From: CADEED01 sp963839685
GTDB lineage: Bacteria > Pseudomonadota > Gammaproteobacteria > Steroidobacterales > Steroidobacteraceae
DNA length: 64,000 nt
Assembly (NCBI GenBank): GCA_963839685.1
Contig: CAWIVS010000009.1
Location: 1-64,000, forward strand
Direction: 5' to 3'
Part shown: positions 53,343 to 62,237 of the stretch, one piece after another
Layout of the letters: each line of letters starts with the position of its first letter
Position numbering within the stretch: position 1 is the first letter of the stretch
Program-made: the position numbers and the translations under genes
The notes under the pieces: model-generated
What the model was told of the DNA's origin: nothing
Seen by the model: the letters and a program-made list of their open reading frames with translations, nothing else
Databases searched by the model: none

Positions 53343-56300
53343 TCAGAATGTCACGCGCGCGGTGAGCGCAACGCGCCGGTCGAACGTGAACCAAGCGTTC
53401 TTGTAGAGACGCGAGTCGGTGTAGTCGACGTTGTACGCGGGCGTGTTGCTGTCCGCCGCCAGCGTGTACTTGTAGGGGCCGACCAGCAGCTTCTGCGTTG
53501 AGTTGGTCAGGTTGTTGCCCTCGAGGCCGATCTGCAAATGCTCGTTGAAGCGGAAGAACACCGAAGCATCGAGCTGGCCGTAGTCGTCGTTCCACACCGA
53601 GCCTTTACCGTCGCCGTCATGTGTGGTCAGCAGCCAGCGCTGGCGCCAGTTATAGGCCAGGCGCGCCTCCACGGGACCTCGCTGGTACAAGCCGACCACG
53701 TTGTAACTCTTCTTCGACAAACCCTCGAGCGGCAATCCCGGCGGCACTGTGGCTGAATCGCCTGAAGGACCCGCGGTAGGCGAACCGCCCTTGCTGTCGA
53801 CGTACGTGAAGTTCGCCTGCATGCCGAGGCCACGCAGCCACTCGGGCAGTTCATCGTAGAACTGCGAGTAGCCGACCTCGAAGCCCTTCACCGTGCCCTG
53901 GTCACCGTTGACAGTGGTGTCGACCTGCCAATCGCGGCCGAACAGATTCTGAACCTGGCTGCCTCGGATGAGATAGTTCTTCAGATCCTTGTAGAAGAGC
54001 GTCGTGTACAGCGAACCCTGCGGCGCAAAGTACCATTCGACCGCGGCGTCGAACTGACTGGCCTCCATCGGCTTGAGCAACGGATTGCCGCCGCTGCCGG
54101 TGAATGATGTCACCACTTCCGCGGCCGGCACCTGCGGAGCGTTCGGGTCGTTCGGATCCGGAGGCAGGTAGGTGGTGAGGATATCGCCACCGAGCGAGAG
54201 ATTTGCCGTGAGTTGATCCAGGCTCGGCCGCGCGATCGCCTTCGAAGCCGCCAGGCGCAGCTGCAGCTCCGGAGTTGAGCTTCAGTCGCAGATTCAGGCT
54301 GGGCAGCACGTCCTGGTAGCTGTCCTCGAAATGGTTGGGCAACCATGCGCCGGTGCCCCACTTGGCAACGAAATCGGGGTCGCCGTTGTTGTTGAGCAGA
54401 GGATGCTGAGTCCAATCGGCCTGCCGAGCGCTGCCCGACGCGACGTAGTCGGTTTTCACCACCCGCACGCCGACGTTGCCATCCAGCGTCTTCGATCCCA
54501 ATTCACTGCCAAAGCGCAGCAAAGCGAAGCCGGCATAGGTTTTCTCCTGCTGGACGTTGGTGTCACCGTCCTGAAAGCTGTCCGGCGCCCAGCCAGAGCC
54601 GTTCACCCATGCCGATTGCACCAGGCTGCCGTTGTCCTTCAAATTCCTGACCAGAGAGTCCGAGGCGACCCACAGTGAACCCGGCAGGTTCGCGTGCCCG
54701 CGGAAGAAGTCCGAAAAGTCGAACATGGTTGAATTATCGACGAGGTATTCCTCCATGCTCGCGAGATGACCCGGCCAGTTGCCCTGCGCATCGCCCTGCC
54801 ACCACTGGCTGATCGGCTGCCAGTTGTAGCCCGTATCGCGATTGGTGGCTTCGCGATCGGCGAAGCGCACGCCGGCCTTGATGGTCTGGAAGAATCCCGA
54901 ATCGATCGAGAAGGCCATGTTCAGGCGCGCGGCGAATTGCGTGGCCTCGTTTTGCTGGGTGTCATCCATGCCCGCGGCCCAGAAGAAATTGTCGCGCTCC
55001 TCCAGGTAGCCCCCCGGACTTGCCGACACGGATGGCAGGTTGCCCGTGAGATCGACCGACAAAGAACTCGGGTTCACCTGCGTGTTGAGCGTGTAGTCGT
55101 AGTTGTCTGCCGTCGCTTCCACGTACTGCACATCGCCGCTGAACGACAAACGTTCGGTGGCGTCGAACTCCGCGGTGAAAGAGTAATCCGTGGTCTTCTG
55201 GTGCTGTTCCGCCGCGCGCGCCGTCGAACCCGTCGGCATGCGCGCACCCGAGGTCTGCAACTGGCCGAGATAATCGGTCCAGTCCGGAATCCAGCCGTTG
55301 GAGGTCAAAGTGCCGGACTCGAAGACGCCGTTGTCATCGAAGGTGAAAGACGTACCCGCCGCCGGCACGATGCTGTAAGCGGAATCCTCGAGCCAGGCCG
55401 AGTGCTCGATCCAGTTCATCTTGTAGTCGGACTGCAGGACGTTGAGCCACAGGTTGGTGCGGTCGTTCGGCTGCCACTGCAGCGCGACGTCAATGCCCTT
55501 GCGCTCGCGATCGAAGTCGAGCGCGCTCCAGCGCGCGCCGGCCGGCACGAACACGCAATTGAACGTGCCGCCCGTGCTCATGTCTTCGCACGGTACGCCG
55601 GTTGCGCCCACATCCGCCGCGTTGCGGCGGAAGGGGCGGCCGAACTGGATGCTGTCGGTGCGGGTCGACAGCTTCGAGTACGCGACATCGATCAACGCTC
55701 CGAAGGCGCCATGATCGGTGTCCCAGTTGTTACTGAGCAGCAGCGAAGCCTGCGGCTCGGCCTCTTCGCTGAAGTCGCCATAATTCACGCTCCCGGTCAC
55801 GCCACCGGTGAAGCCCTGATGGTCCATGGGCTTGCGAGTGCGGAGGTTGATCGTGCCGCCGATACCGCCTTCGATCATGTCCGCCGACGGGTTCTTGAAC
55901 ACATCGATACCCGCCATCAGCTCGGCGGGAACGTCTTCGAAGCTCAGTCCGCGCGTGTTGCGCGCGCTGAACACGTCGCGGCCATTCAACTCGCTGCGTA
56001 CCTGCGTGAGGCCGCGCACAGTGACACCACTGCCCTCGGCCGAGAACCGGTTGGTGTCGCTCGGCGCGAACAAGTGATCGATGGACACGCCGGAGATCCT
56101 CTGCAATGCCTCGGTCACGCTGCGATCCGGCAGCGCGCTGATGTCCACCGCGCTGATCGAATCGACGATGACTTCGGCGTTCTGTTTGATTTCCTGCGAG
56201 GTCTGGATACTCTGGCGAAGGCCCGTCACGACGATTTCGGGAACAGGCACTTCGGCAGCCGGCTCTTCGGCATTCGCAATGGCGGGGGCGAGCAATGTCG

Positions 56301-56355
56301 CCAGGGCCAGCGGTTGCAGGTTTGCCGCAATGCGCGATCCGCACTTGGTTTTCAT
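53343..56355 (-). pseudogene. TonB-dependent receptor 3, one frameshift
   Basis: The start at 56355 gives a signal peptide (to about AIANA), then EIVVTGLRQSIQTSQEIKQNAEVIVDSISAVDISALPDRSV and a full plug ending NPSADMIEGGIGGTINLRTRKP. The first frame stays correct to about 54275 (LNLRLKLN). The last quarter continues in another frame as ELQLRLAASKAIARPSLDQL and ends RRVALTARVTF at 53343. The intact unit is about 1,003 residues. It belongs to the long TIGR01782 class of carbohydrate-type receptors. It is divergent from the malectin-domain regulator, its likely controller. Confidence 0.85.
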
Positions 56356-56425
56356 CGAGTTTTCCCCCTGCGTGTACTGAAGCTCACGCTTTGCCCGAAG
56401 CTAGCGACGGGGCGCGAAGGGAAGT

Positions 56426-56443
56426 AAGTACATCTTTGTACTT
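56426..56443. promoter_or_regulatory. Inverted repeat in the receptor 3 / malectin regulator divergent region
   Basis: AAGTAC-N6-GTACTT is a perfect inverted repeat, about 71 bases upstream of receptor 3 and about 87 bases upstream of the malectin gene. Spacing suits a dimeric DNA-binding protein; the neighbouring malectin protein is the obvious candidate. Confidence 0.5.
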
Positions 56444-56529
56444 TGAGGTTTCGTGGATCGGGATCGATGTACCTGCTTGATTCGACGAGACGTTACAGTT
56501 CGAAGTAACAAGGCAAGAGAACAGGATTT

Positions 56530-58047
56530 GTGTCGATCGATATGACTTCGCACGACGCCGAACGGCAGGAACTGGAGCGGGCCATCGAACTTCTGGGCCG
56601 GAGGACTCGACTCGGCCGTCTGCTCGAGTACCTGGGCGCGAAGTACTTTCAGCATCAGGAAGAACAACTTACGGAGTTCACTATCGCCACCGAAGTATTC
56701 GGTCGGTCGGAGAAGAACTTCGACTCCACCGAGGACGCCGTCGTCCGCGTCGAAGCGCATCGCCTGCGCAAGAAGCTCCGGGAAATCTATGAAAAGGATG
56801 GCCGGACGCAGGGGGTGCAGATTTCCCTCCCCGCTGGCACGTACGTTCCCAAATTCACCGTGGCCCCAGAACCACTGCCGGACACGACAGAACCGGCCCC
56901 TGCCCCCGCGGACGAGCAAGTCGCGAACACAGTCGCCGGCGTGCGCCGCGTCCCGGCTTGGGCGTGGTCACTAGCCGTCGTTGCGGTGCTCGTTGTCGTC
57001 GTTGTCGGCATCGTGATGAACGGCCGGTCGCCGGACGTTCAACCTGCAGCGCCGCAATCGCAGGCAGCGCAAATCGCAACGTCCTCGACGACCCCGAGTG
57101 ACCGGATCACGGAACTTCACGTCATGGCCGGACACGACGGCAGCGAAGTCATCGATAACTCCGGCGTGCGCTGGACACCCGACCGCTACTTCGTGGCAGG
57201 CGGACAGTGGTCGAGAGACAGCGGATTCGTACGCGGGACGAGCCGGCCCTTCCTGTTTGCAAAGTGGAGAACTGGAGAATTCGGCTACGACATCCCCATG
57301 GCGCCCGGCAGCTACGAGATGCGGCTTTTCTTCGTCTCTCCGAGCCGGGTGGGTGACGAAAAACTTGCGGGCTTCAACGTCTCGCTGAATGGCAAGCCTT
57401 TGCTCGACGCATTCGACGTCACCATGAGTGCCAACGGTGCAGACGTTGCCGAGGAGCAGGTGTTCAGGGACGTCACGCCCGATGAAAAGGGGTTCGTGCA
57501 TCTGTGGTTCTCGAACCACGTGGGATCGCCCTTGCTCAATGGCCTGGAGCTCACTCCCGGGATTCCCGGCAAGCTCCGGCCGATCCGCATCCTCATGCAA
57601 CCGACATCATTCGTCGACCACAAGGGCCAGCGGTGGCGCGCCGACGATTACTACATCAACGGCTTCCGCTCCACCGAGCGTCGCAAGGTGGATGGCACGG
57701 AGGATCCGGAACTTTTCGGCGCCGAACGTTTCGGTCACTTCAGTTATGCCATTCCGGTAGATAGGCGTGGTCGCTACACCGTAGTCCTGCATTTCGCCGA
57801 GTTCTACTACGGGCCGCAGCTTCCCGGCGGAGGCGGCGCCGGGAGCAGGGTCTTTCACGTGTTCTGCAATGGGCAGACGCTGCTTCGAGACTTCGATACC
57901 TACAAGGAAGCGGGCAGTCTGCGGGTCGTCAGCAAGACTTTCCGCAACATCAAACCCTCCGCCCTGGGAAAGATCAATCTCACGTTCGAGCCCGTCGTGA
58001 ACAACGCGACGGTGTCGGGGATCGAAGTACTGGAAGAGTCGAATTGA
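56530..58047 (+). CDS. Transmembrane protein with N-terminal helical domain and two malectin domains
   Basis: The 505-residue protein has three parts. Residues 1-110 are a charged, helical, probably cytoplasmic domain (GRLLEYLGAKYFQHQEEQLTEFTIATEVFGRSEKNFD and VVRVEAHRLRKKLREIYEKDG) of a type seen in Acidobacteria-like regulators. After a proline/alanine linker, 143-163 is one hydrophobic helix with arginines on the N-side. Residues about 195-345 and 355-505 are two malectin-like carbohydrate-binding modules (GGQWSRDSGFV and YDIPMAPGSYEMRLFF; INGFRSTERR and YAIPVDRRGRYTVVLHFAE). The topology is that of a ToxR/CadC-type sensor. GTG 56530 or ATG 56542 may be the start. Confidence 0.7.
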   Translation: MSIDMTSHDAERQELERAIELLGRRTRLGRLLEYLGAKYFQHQEEQLTEFTIATEVFGRSEKNFDSTEDAVVRVEAHRLRKKLREIYEKDGRTQGVQISLPAGTYVPKFTVAPEPLPDTTEPAPAPADEQVANTVAGVRRVPAWAWSLAVVAVLVVVVVGIVMNGRSPDVQPAAPQSQAAQIATSSTTPSDRITELHVMAGHDGSEVIDNSGVRWTPDRYFVAGGQWSRDSGFVRGTSRPFLFAKWRTGEFGYDIPMAPGSYEMRLFFVSPSRVGDEKLAGFNVSLNGKPLLDAFDVTMSANGADVAEEQVFRDVTPDEKGFVHLWFSNHVGSPLLNGLELTPGIPGKLRPIRILMQPTSFVDHKGQRWRADDYYINGFRSTERRKVDGTEDPELFGAERFGHFSYAIPVDRRGRYTVVLHFAEFYYGPQLPGGGGAGSRVFHVFCNGQTLLRDFDTYKEAGSLRVVSKTFRNIKPSALGKINLTFEPVVNNATVSGIEVLEESN

Positions 58048-58247
58048 AAGCTGCCGAGCTACAGATCGCGAATGTGGCATCACCATTCATTGCGGAGAAG
58101 AAGGTGCGGCTGGGGAGCCTCTAGAATCCGCGGGCAGTTCAGTTTCGTCAGTAATTCGTCAATCTTTCGGCAGACCTTCGGTTCTTTTCAACCGCAAGGA
58201 TCTAGGTTCCGAGGCGTTCGATTCACCAACAACGCTGGGAGAACCTC

Positions 58248-59528
58248 ATGAACAGGAAAGTTCTGGCCGCCTGGATCGCAGGCGCAGCAATCAGCCTGAC
58301 CACGGCACCCGCCTGGGCGACCAACGACAGCTCGGACGTCATCGTGGAATGGAACCAATTGTTGCAGGCCAACATGCCCGCGGTCCCAAATCCACTCGTT
58401 CCGCGAAACTACGCCATGCTGCACATCGCCATGTTCGACGCGGCCAACGCGATCGAGCGGCAGTACACGCCCTATCACGCACGTCTGCACGCGCATCCGG
58501 CCGCATCCGCGGAAGCCGCCGCCGCACAGGCCGCTCACGATGTACTCGTCGCGCTGAATCCCGCCGCGCAGGCGACGTTCGACGCCGCACTCCAGGCGCG
58601 GCTCGCCAAGATTCAACCATGGCGGGCCCTCGCGGGAACCGCGGTCGGACGGCAGGCGGCCAGCAACATCATCGCCTGGCGCGCAAACGACGGCTCGGCC
58701 ATCCCGGCTGCGCCCTACGTGTTGCCGCCTTTCCCAGGCCTGTGGCAGCCGACGGCACCCGGCCAAGTGGCGCAGCTTGCGAATTTCGGAGACTTCGCAA
58801 CGTTTGCCCTGCTCACGCCGACGCAGTATCTGCCCGCTCCGCCTCCGACCCTGATCAGTGAGCTCTACGCCGCCGACTTCGAAGAAGTCCGCCAGCTCGG
58901 ATCGGCGACCAGCACCGTGCGCACCGCCGAGCAGACCGAAACGGCGCGGCTGTTTGCCAGCGTGGGCAACAGCACGAGCCATTTCGCGGCGTGGAACAAC
59001 GTCGCGCGCGATGTGGCACGCCAGGCTCACTGGTCGCTGATCGACACCGCGCGGCTGTTCGTGCTGATCAATGTCTCCATGCAGGACGGGGTACAGACCT
59101 CGCATACGAGCAAATTCATTTACGGTTTGTGGCGGCCCGTCACCGCGATTCGTCGCGCCGACGAAGATCTGAATCCCGCCACGATGGCCGACCCGGCGTG
59201 GACGCCGTTGCTGTCGACGCCCCCGTATCCGTCGCACTCGAGCAACCAGACCTGCGTAGGCACCAGTGCCGCGCGAGCGTTAGCGCGTGTTTTCGGCAGG
59301 GATGACATTCCGTTTTCCGTCACCTGGATCGGAACGGGCGGCAATGCGAATGTCACCCGCCATTACGGCAGCTTTTCGGAGCTCGCGGAGCAGCAGGCGC
59401 GCAGCCGCGTCTACGGCGGCATTCATTTCAACTTCGAGCTCACGGCAAGCCAGGAAAGTTGCACGAAGGTCGCCGACTATGTGGTCGACAACTATCTCCG
59501 GCCGCGCAAGGATCCCTGGGTTCAGTGA
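58248..59528 (+). CDS. Secreted vanadium-dependent haloperoxidase-like PAP2 protein
   Basis: The 426-residue protein has a signal peptide (1-25, ending APAWA). Vanadate/phosphate-binding motifs follow the VHPO order: KFIYGLWRPVTAIR (lysine and arginine), PPYPSHSSNQ (serine-histidine) and the third arginine in QQARSRVYGGIHFNFE. The family either oxidises halide with peroxide or acts as acid phosphatase; the sequence alone cannot decide. The 200 bases upstream hold no other gene. It follows the malectin gene on the same strand but with its own upstream region. Confidence 0.85.
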   Translation: MNRKVLAAWIAGAAISLTTAPAWATNDSSDVIVEWNQLLQANMPAVPNPLVPRNYAMLHIAMFDAANAIERQYTPYHARLHAHPAASAEAAAAQAAHDVLVALNPAAQATFDAALQARLAKIQPWRALAGTAVGRQAASNIIAWRANDGSAIPAAPYVLPPFPGLWQPTAPGQVAQLANFGDFATFALLTPTQYLPAPPPTLISELYAADFEEVRQLGSATSTVRTAEQTETARLFASVGNSTSHFAAWNNVARDVARQAHWSLIDTARLFVLINVSMQDGVQTSHTSKFIYGLWRPVTAIRRADEDLNPATMADPAWTPLLSTPPYPSHSSNQTCVGTSAARALARVFGRDDIPFSVTWIGTGGNANVTRHYGSFSELAEQQARSRVYGGIHFNFELTASQESCTKVADYVVDNYLRPRKDPWVQ

Positions 59529-59545
59529 ATGTTGTTCCGGCGCGG

Positions 59546-59564
59546 CGGCGGTGTCACACCGTCG
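59546..59564. terminator. Convergent-gene terminator hairpin
   Basis: CGGCGGTG and CACCGTCG pair around TCA with one mismatch, in the 63-bp gap between the convergent haloperoxidase and NmrA-like genes. There is no clear T-run. Confidence 0.5.
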
Positions 59565-59591
59565 CCGTGCGGAAGTCGGATCACCCGCGAC

Positions 59592-60542
59592 TCACTCGAG
59601 CGGGATGCGGCTGCCGTATTTCGAAAGCCACGCCTTAAAGCTCAGCAGAGCCGGGTTCAACCCGCGCGCAGTGTCGAGGCTGCGTGCGGCCGCGAACTCC
59701 TGCTCGAACTCGGTGTAGTACTGGAACATGTTGCCAAGGTCGTCCGCGCCCGGGAATCCGAACCCGCGATACACCTCAGGACTCACCTCGTTGTAAGCGA
59801 CCTCTTTGCCGAGCGCCCTGGACATCTCCGCGGCCATTTGTGCGCCGGTCATGTGATCCCCCGCGATGCCGACGCGCTTGCCGATCCACTGCCTGCCCTG
59901 CTTGATGATGCCGTATGCGCATTTGCCGATGTCCTCGGCCGCAATCCCCGACAACCTCGCCTGACCCATCGGCAACGTAAGCGTGAACTTGCCGTCCGGC
60001 CCTTTCTTCGGCCCCATGCCGAAGTAGATGAAGTTTTCCCAGTAGAACGCCGTGAGCAGGTAGGTAGTTGGCACGCCCGCCTCGGCGAATAACGCATCCG
60101 CGGCGCCCTTGGCGTCGAAATGCGGCACCTTGTACTTTTCCATGAGCGTCGGCATGCGAGGATCGGTCAGCGGCACGCGCTTGCGTGTGTCTTCGAGCGT
60201 CGACCAGATCAGGTGTTGCAGCTTTGCCGCCTTTGCGGCCTGAGCCATGTTGCGCGCCTGGCTCACTTCCTTCTCGGGCTTGAAGTGTTCCCAGTAGTTG
60301 GTGACGCAGTACGCGCCGTAGGCTCCGTCGAACGCTTTTGCGAGCGAGGCTTCGTTGTCGAGGTCCGCTTCGACCACCTCGGCGCCGAGCTTGCGCAATT
60401 CGGCGGCCTTGTCGCCGCCTGCCTTGCGCGTAATGGCACGAGCACGAAAGCCGCTCGCAGGATCGTCAAGGATGGCGCGGGTGAGACCACCGCCCTGGGC
60501 ACCCGTAGCGCCAACAACGGCAATGATCCTGGAGTTGGACAT
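59592..60542 (-). CDS. NmrA-like NAD(P)-binding protein
   Basis: The 316-residue protein has an N-terminal Rossmann motif GATGAQGGG (residues 11-19), ARAITRKAGGD for NADP recognition, and the NmrA/HSCARG-like middle YGAYCVTNYWEHFKPEKEVSQA. No SDR catalytic tyrosine-lysine pair stands out. Members are redox sensors or isoflavone-reductase-like enzymes. ATG 60542 (MSNSRIIAVV) fits the family start. It is convergent with the haloperoxidase and next to the cassette region. Confidence 0.85.
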   Translation of the reverse strand: MSNSRIIAVVGATGAQGGGLTRAILDDPASGFRARAITRKAGGDKAAELRKLGAEVVEADLDNEASLAKAFDGAYGAYCVTNYWEHFKPEKEVSQARNMAQAAKAAKLQHLIWSTLEDTRKRVPLTDPRMPTLMEKYKVPHFDAKGAADALFAEAGVPTTYLLTAFYWENFIYFGMGPKKGPDGKFTLTLPMGQARLSGIAAEDIGKCAYGIIKQGRQWIGKRVGIAGDHMTGAQMAAEMSRALGKEVAYNEVSPEVYRGFGFPGADDLGNMFQYYTEFEQEFAAARSLDTARGLNPALLSFKAWLSKYGSRIPLE

Positions 60543-60570
60543 CAGCGTTCTCCGTGGGAAGGTAAGCAAC

Positions 60571-60710
60571 CTACACCGTATTGCCATCGACGTGTATCGG
60601 CAAAGAGCGAACTTGTGCGGAGCTAACGTCCTTCGGAAGGGTCGTCGGCTTGAATAGCAAGCGAGAGATGGTGTAGCGGCGGAGGTCGGAGAGAGTCGGG
60701 AGGATCATGA
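60571..60710 (-). pseudogene. Internally deleted ycaQ relic
   Basis: Bases 60635-60710 match the first 76 bases of the ycaQ locus (20937-21012), about 66 identical by my count. Bases 60602-60629 match the ycaQ stop region (19892-19919) at 25 of 28. Nothing of the 1 kb in between remains. The residual frame reads MILPTLSDLRRYTISRLLF and stops after 45 codons. It is a second ycaQ copy that lost its middle, lying directly beside the attC fragment at 60759. Confidence 0.7.
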
Positions 60711-60758
60711 AAGGTCTGCCAAATCTGACAGTTTCATGCCGACTACTTCCTACACTTA

Positions 60759-60772
60759 GCGATTTGTTAGGC
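60759..60772 (-). other. Partial attC site (5' half)
   Basis: On the minus strand the sequence GCCTAACAAATCGC matches the first bases of the complete attC at 61260-61347. The stop codon TAA of the upstream cassette gene is inside GCCTAAC. No matching GTTAGGC partner follows before the ycaQ relic, so the site seems truncated. Confidence 0.55.
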
Positions 60773-61255
60773 AGCCGGCGCGATGCCGAGATCGCGCGCC
60801 CACAGTTCTAATGTGGATTTGCTGAGGGGAATGCCCTTTGTCGTGCCCTCTAGCTTCTGTGATATCGCATCCGCCACGTCACCATATCGCGCCGAGTATC
60901 GTTTTTGAAGATTTGGTATCGCCTTAAATAGCATGAACAGTCGGACTAAGTTCCGCACGTTGTGCTCGTCATGTGAGTCGGTGCTAAGCAAGAGATACAC
61001 AATTTGGTTCGCGATTAGAGGAACAACGATGTCTAGATGCCGCGCCTTCTTAACCCAGATGCCCTCGATCAGCGCGATCCCGACACTTCTGCGTTGACTG
61101 CCGCCGTCAAAGTACTCCAAGGTCTTTGAGAGGCGCTCTTCTTCTCTCGCACCCCGTCGGTCGATGAAATCCAAGACGATAGTGACGATCGCTACGATCC
61201 ACCCGCCCGCCGCGATGGCCCATTGCGCGATATCAGAAGCTGACGAGGAGTCCAC
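60767..61255 (-). CDS. Cassette gene 2: small membrane-anchored protein, unknown
   Basis: The 162-residue protein has one N-terminal hydrophobic helix (about 11-30, AQWAIAAGGWIVAIVTIVL) followed by a charged soluble part with EERLSKTLEYFDGGSQRRSVGIALIEG and a C-terminal GIPLSKSTLELWARDLG. No family is recognised. The GTG start lies five bases after GTTAGGC and the stop falls in the next attC, the compact arrangement of an integron cassette. Base composition is clearly less GC-rich than neighbouring genes. Together these indicate lateral transfer. Confidence 0.65.
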   Translation of the reverse strand: MDSSSASDIAQWAIAAGGWIVAIVTIVLDFIDRRGAREEERLSKTLEYFDGGSQRRSVGIALIEGIWVKKARHLDIVVPLIANQIVYLLLSTDSHDEHNVRNLVRLFMLFKAIPNLQKRYSARYGDVADAISQKLEGTTKGIPLSKSTLELWARDLGIAPAA

Positions 61256-61259
61256 GGCC

Positions 61260-61347
61260 GCCTAACGGTTGAGCTGAGCGCCGCGCGCGCTGATGTATGA
61301 GCTTGGCACTTTATTCCTCACGCGTGCGCTCCAGCGATTTGTTAGGC
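61260..61347 (-). other. attC recombination site between the two cassette genes
   Basis: The 88-bp site starts and ends with GCCTAAC/GTTAGGC (R''/R'). Inside, GCTGGAGCGC on one arm faces GCTGAGCGC on the other, pairing with one extra unpaired G, the extrahelical base typical of attC. The central part is variable. The GFA gene stop (61311) lies within the site, as is common for cassette genes. Confidence 0.75.
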
Positions 61348-61760
61348 GCTTCGCGGCTTGGGGTCGTCGTGAACGCCGCAACCCCGGCTGGCACCACATG
61401 GAAGGCCTCCTTCTCTTGGGTCCAGAACACCATTCTTGGACCTTCAAAAACGGAAGGATTATCCAGCGTGCCCACTTTGACGATGACCCCGCCCGGGGCC
61501 TTGGGCGAGCGAGCCGCAATGTGGACTCCACACTTGCCACAGAACTCACGAGTTGGTGTGTCGCCAGAGTCATCGCGCGTGAAGCGACGGGGTTCCCCCT
61601 GCGTGTAGCGGAATGCGCTCGCTTCGACACCCACGAAAAGGTTGCCCGCCCCACCCGATATCTTTTGACAAGTTTGGCATAGGCAGAGCCCACGCATAGG
61701 CATGTCCCCTGCGATTTCGAATCTCAAGGCGCCGCAATAGCAACCGCCAGTGATGTCCAT
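61311..61760 (-). CDS. Cassette gene 1: GFA-family zinc protein
   Basis: The 149-residue protein has the glutathione-dependent formaldehyde-activating (GFA/CENP-V) fold. Zinc ligands are Cys7 and Cys9 (GCYCGALRFE), Cys26, Cys28 and Cys31 (CLCQTC), and Cys74 and Cys77 (FCGKCGVH). Such proteins are frequent passengers of chromosomal integrons and their substrates are mostly unknown. It starts about 20 bases after GTTAGGC, with GGAGA as ribosome site, and ends within the attC. It is not in an operon with any metabolic partner. Confidence 0.88.
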   Translation of the reverse strand: MDITGGCYCGALRFEIAGDMPMRGLCLCQTCQKISGGAGNLFVGVEASAFRYTQGEPRRFTRDDSGDTPTREFCGKCGVHIAARSPKAPGGVIVKVGTLDNPSVFEGPRMVFWTQEKEAFHVVPAGVAAFTTTPSREAPNKSLERTREE

Positions 61761-61779
61761 AGTGGTCTCCGCGTCTAGC

Positions 61780-61786
61780 GCCTAAC
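61780..61786 (-). other. Cassette boundary core site (GTTAGGC)
   Basis: On the minus strand GTTAGGC precedes the GFA start, marking the recombination point where this cassette would have entered. No convincing partner GCCTAAC is found upstream; GTTAGAC at about 61833-61840 is a direct, not inverted, relative. It may be the edge of an attC or attI remnant. Confidence 0.5.
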
Positions 61787-61817
61787 TATAAGTAGACCGC
61801 AGAACTACTGTTTCTCA

Positions 61818-61837
61818 AGACCGCACAAGTGCGGTCT
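61818..61837. repeat. Inverted repeat AGACCGCAC-AA-GTGCGGTCT
   Basis: Nine-base arms pair perfectly around AA. A partial copy of one arm (AGACCGCAG) lies at about 61793. It sits in the 477-bp gap 61761-62237 between the GFA cassette and fusA. A further inverted repeat, TGAAATC-TTT-GATTTCA, is at 61855-61871. These may be a terminator or operators of the fusA promoter region. Confidence 0.55.
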
Positions 61838-62178
61838 AACATTGCAAGCGGTTCTGAAATCTTTGATTTCACACAGCTCCCTAGCCACTAACGCTATTTA
61901 ATTCACGCGTGTTATGCCGCACAGCGGGATTTTTGGAAAGGATTGAACAGCCCGCACCCCACCACACCCGAAACGGATTCTTGCGCGCGCGTGGCTAAGT
62001 TGTACTTCGAAACAAGCGCCCCGACGTACCGCCGCAAAGGGAGACTGGCTATCTGCGGTGTTTCGCCCGCCTTTGTCCGTTCCAACCCCCCGAAATTGCT
62101 CGGATTTCCCGACGCTTTTCCATCCTTGAACTCTTTCAAGCAATTCGCCGCGTTTTTCACTACCATTCGCGCCTCGAA

Positions 62179-62199
62179 AAACCCCCTGCTCCGGGGTTT
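62179..62199 (+). promoter_or_regulatory. fusA leader hairpin
   Basis: AAACCCC and GGGGTTT pair around a seven-base loop, ending 38 bases before the fusA start. The hairpin would be in the messenger leader and could regulate or protect it. Both strands of 61912-62263 have open frames, but neither has a family or a ribosome site, so the stretch is read as promoter and leader. Confidence 0.45.
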
Positions 62200-62237
62200 C
62201 CCCGACCCAACCCCTGAATTCTTAACGGAAAATTGCA

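Noticed and set aside
54766..56427. A 553-codon plus-strand frame opposite TonB receptor 3
   Set aside because: The plus-strand translation is low in hydrophobic order and rich in Arg, Ala and His, while the minus strand has a complete receptor plug with signal peptide.
61780..61840. An attI site or integrase-proximal end of an integron
   Set aside because: GTTAGGC and GTTAGAC are direct repeats here, no integrase gene lies between the cassettes and fusA, and no attI-type integrase-binding repeats could be recognised.
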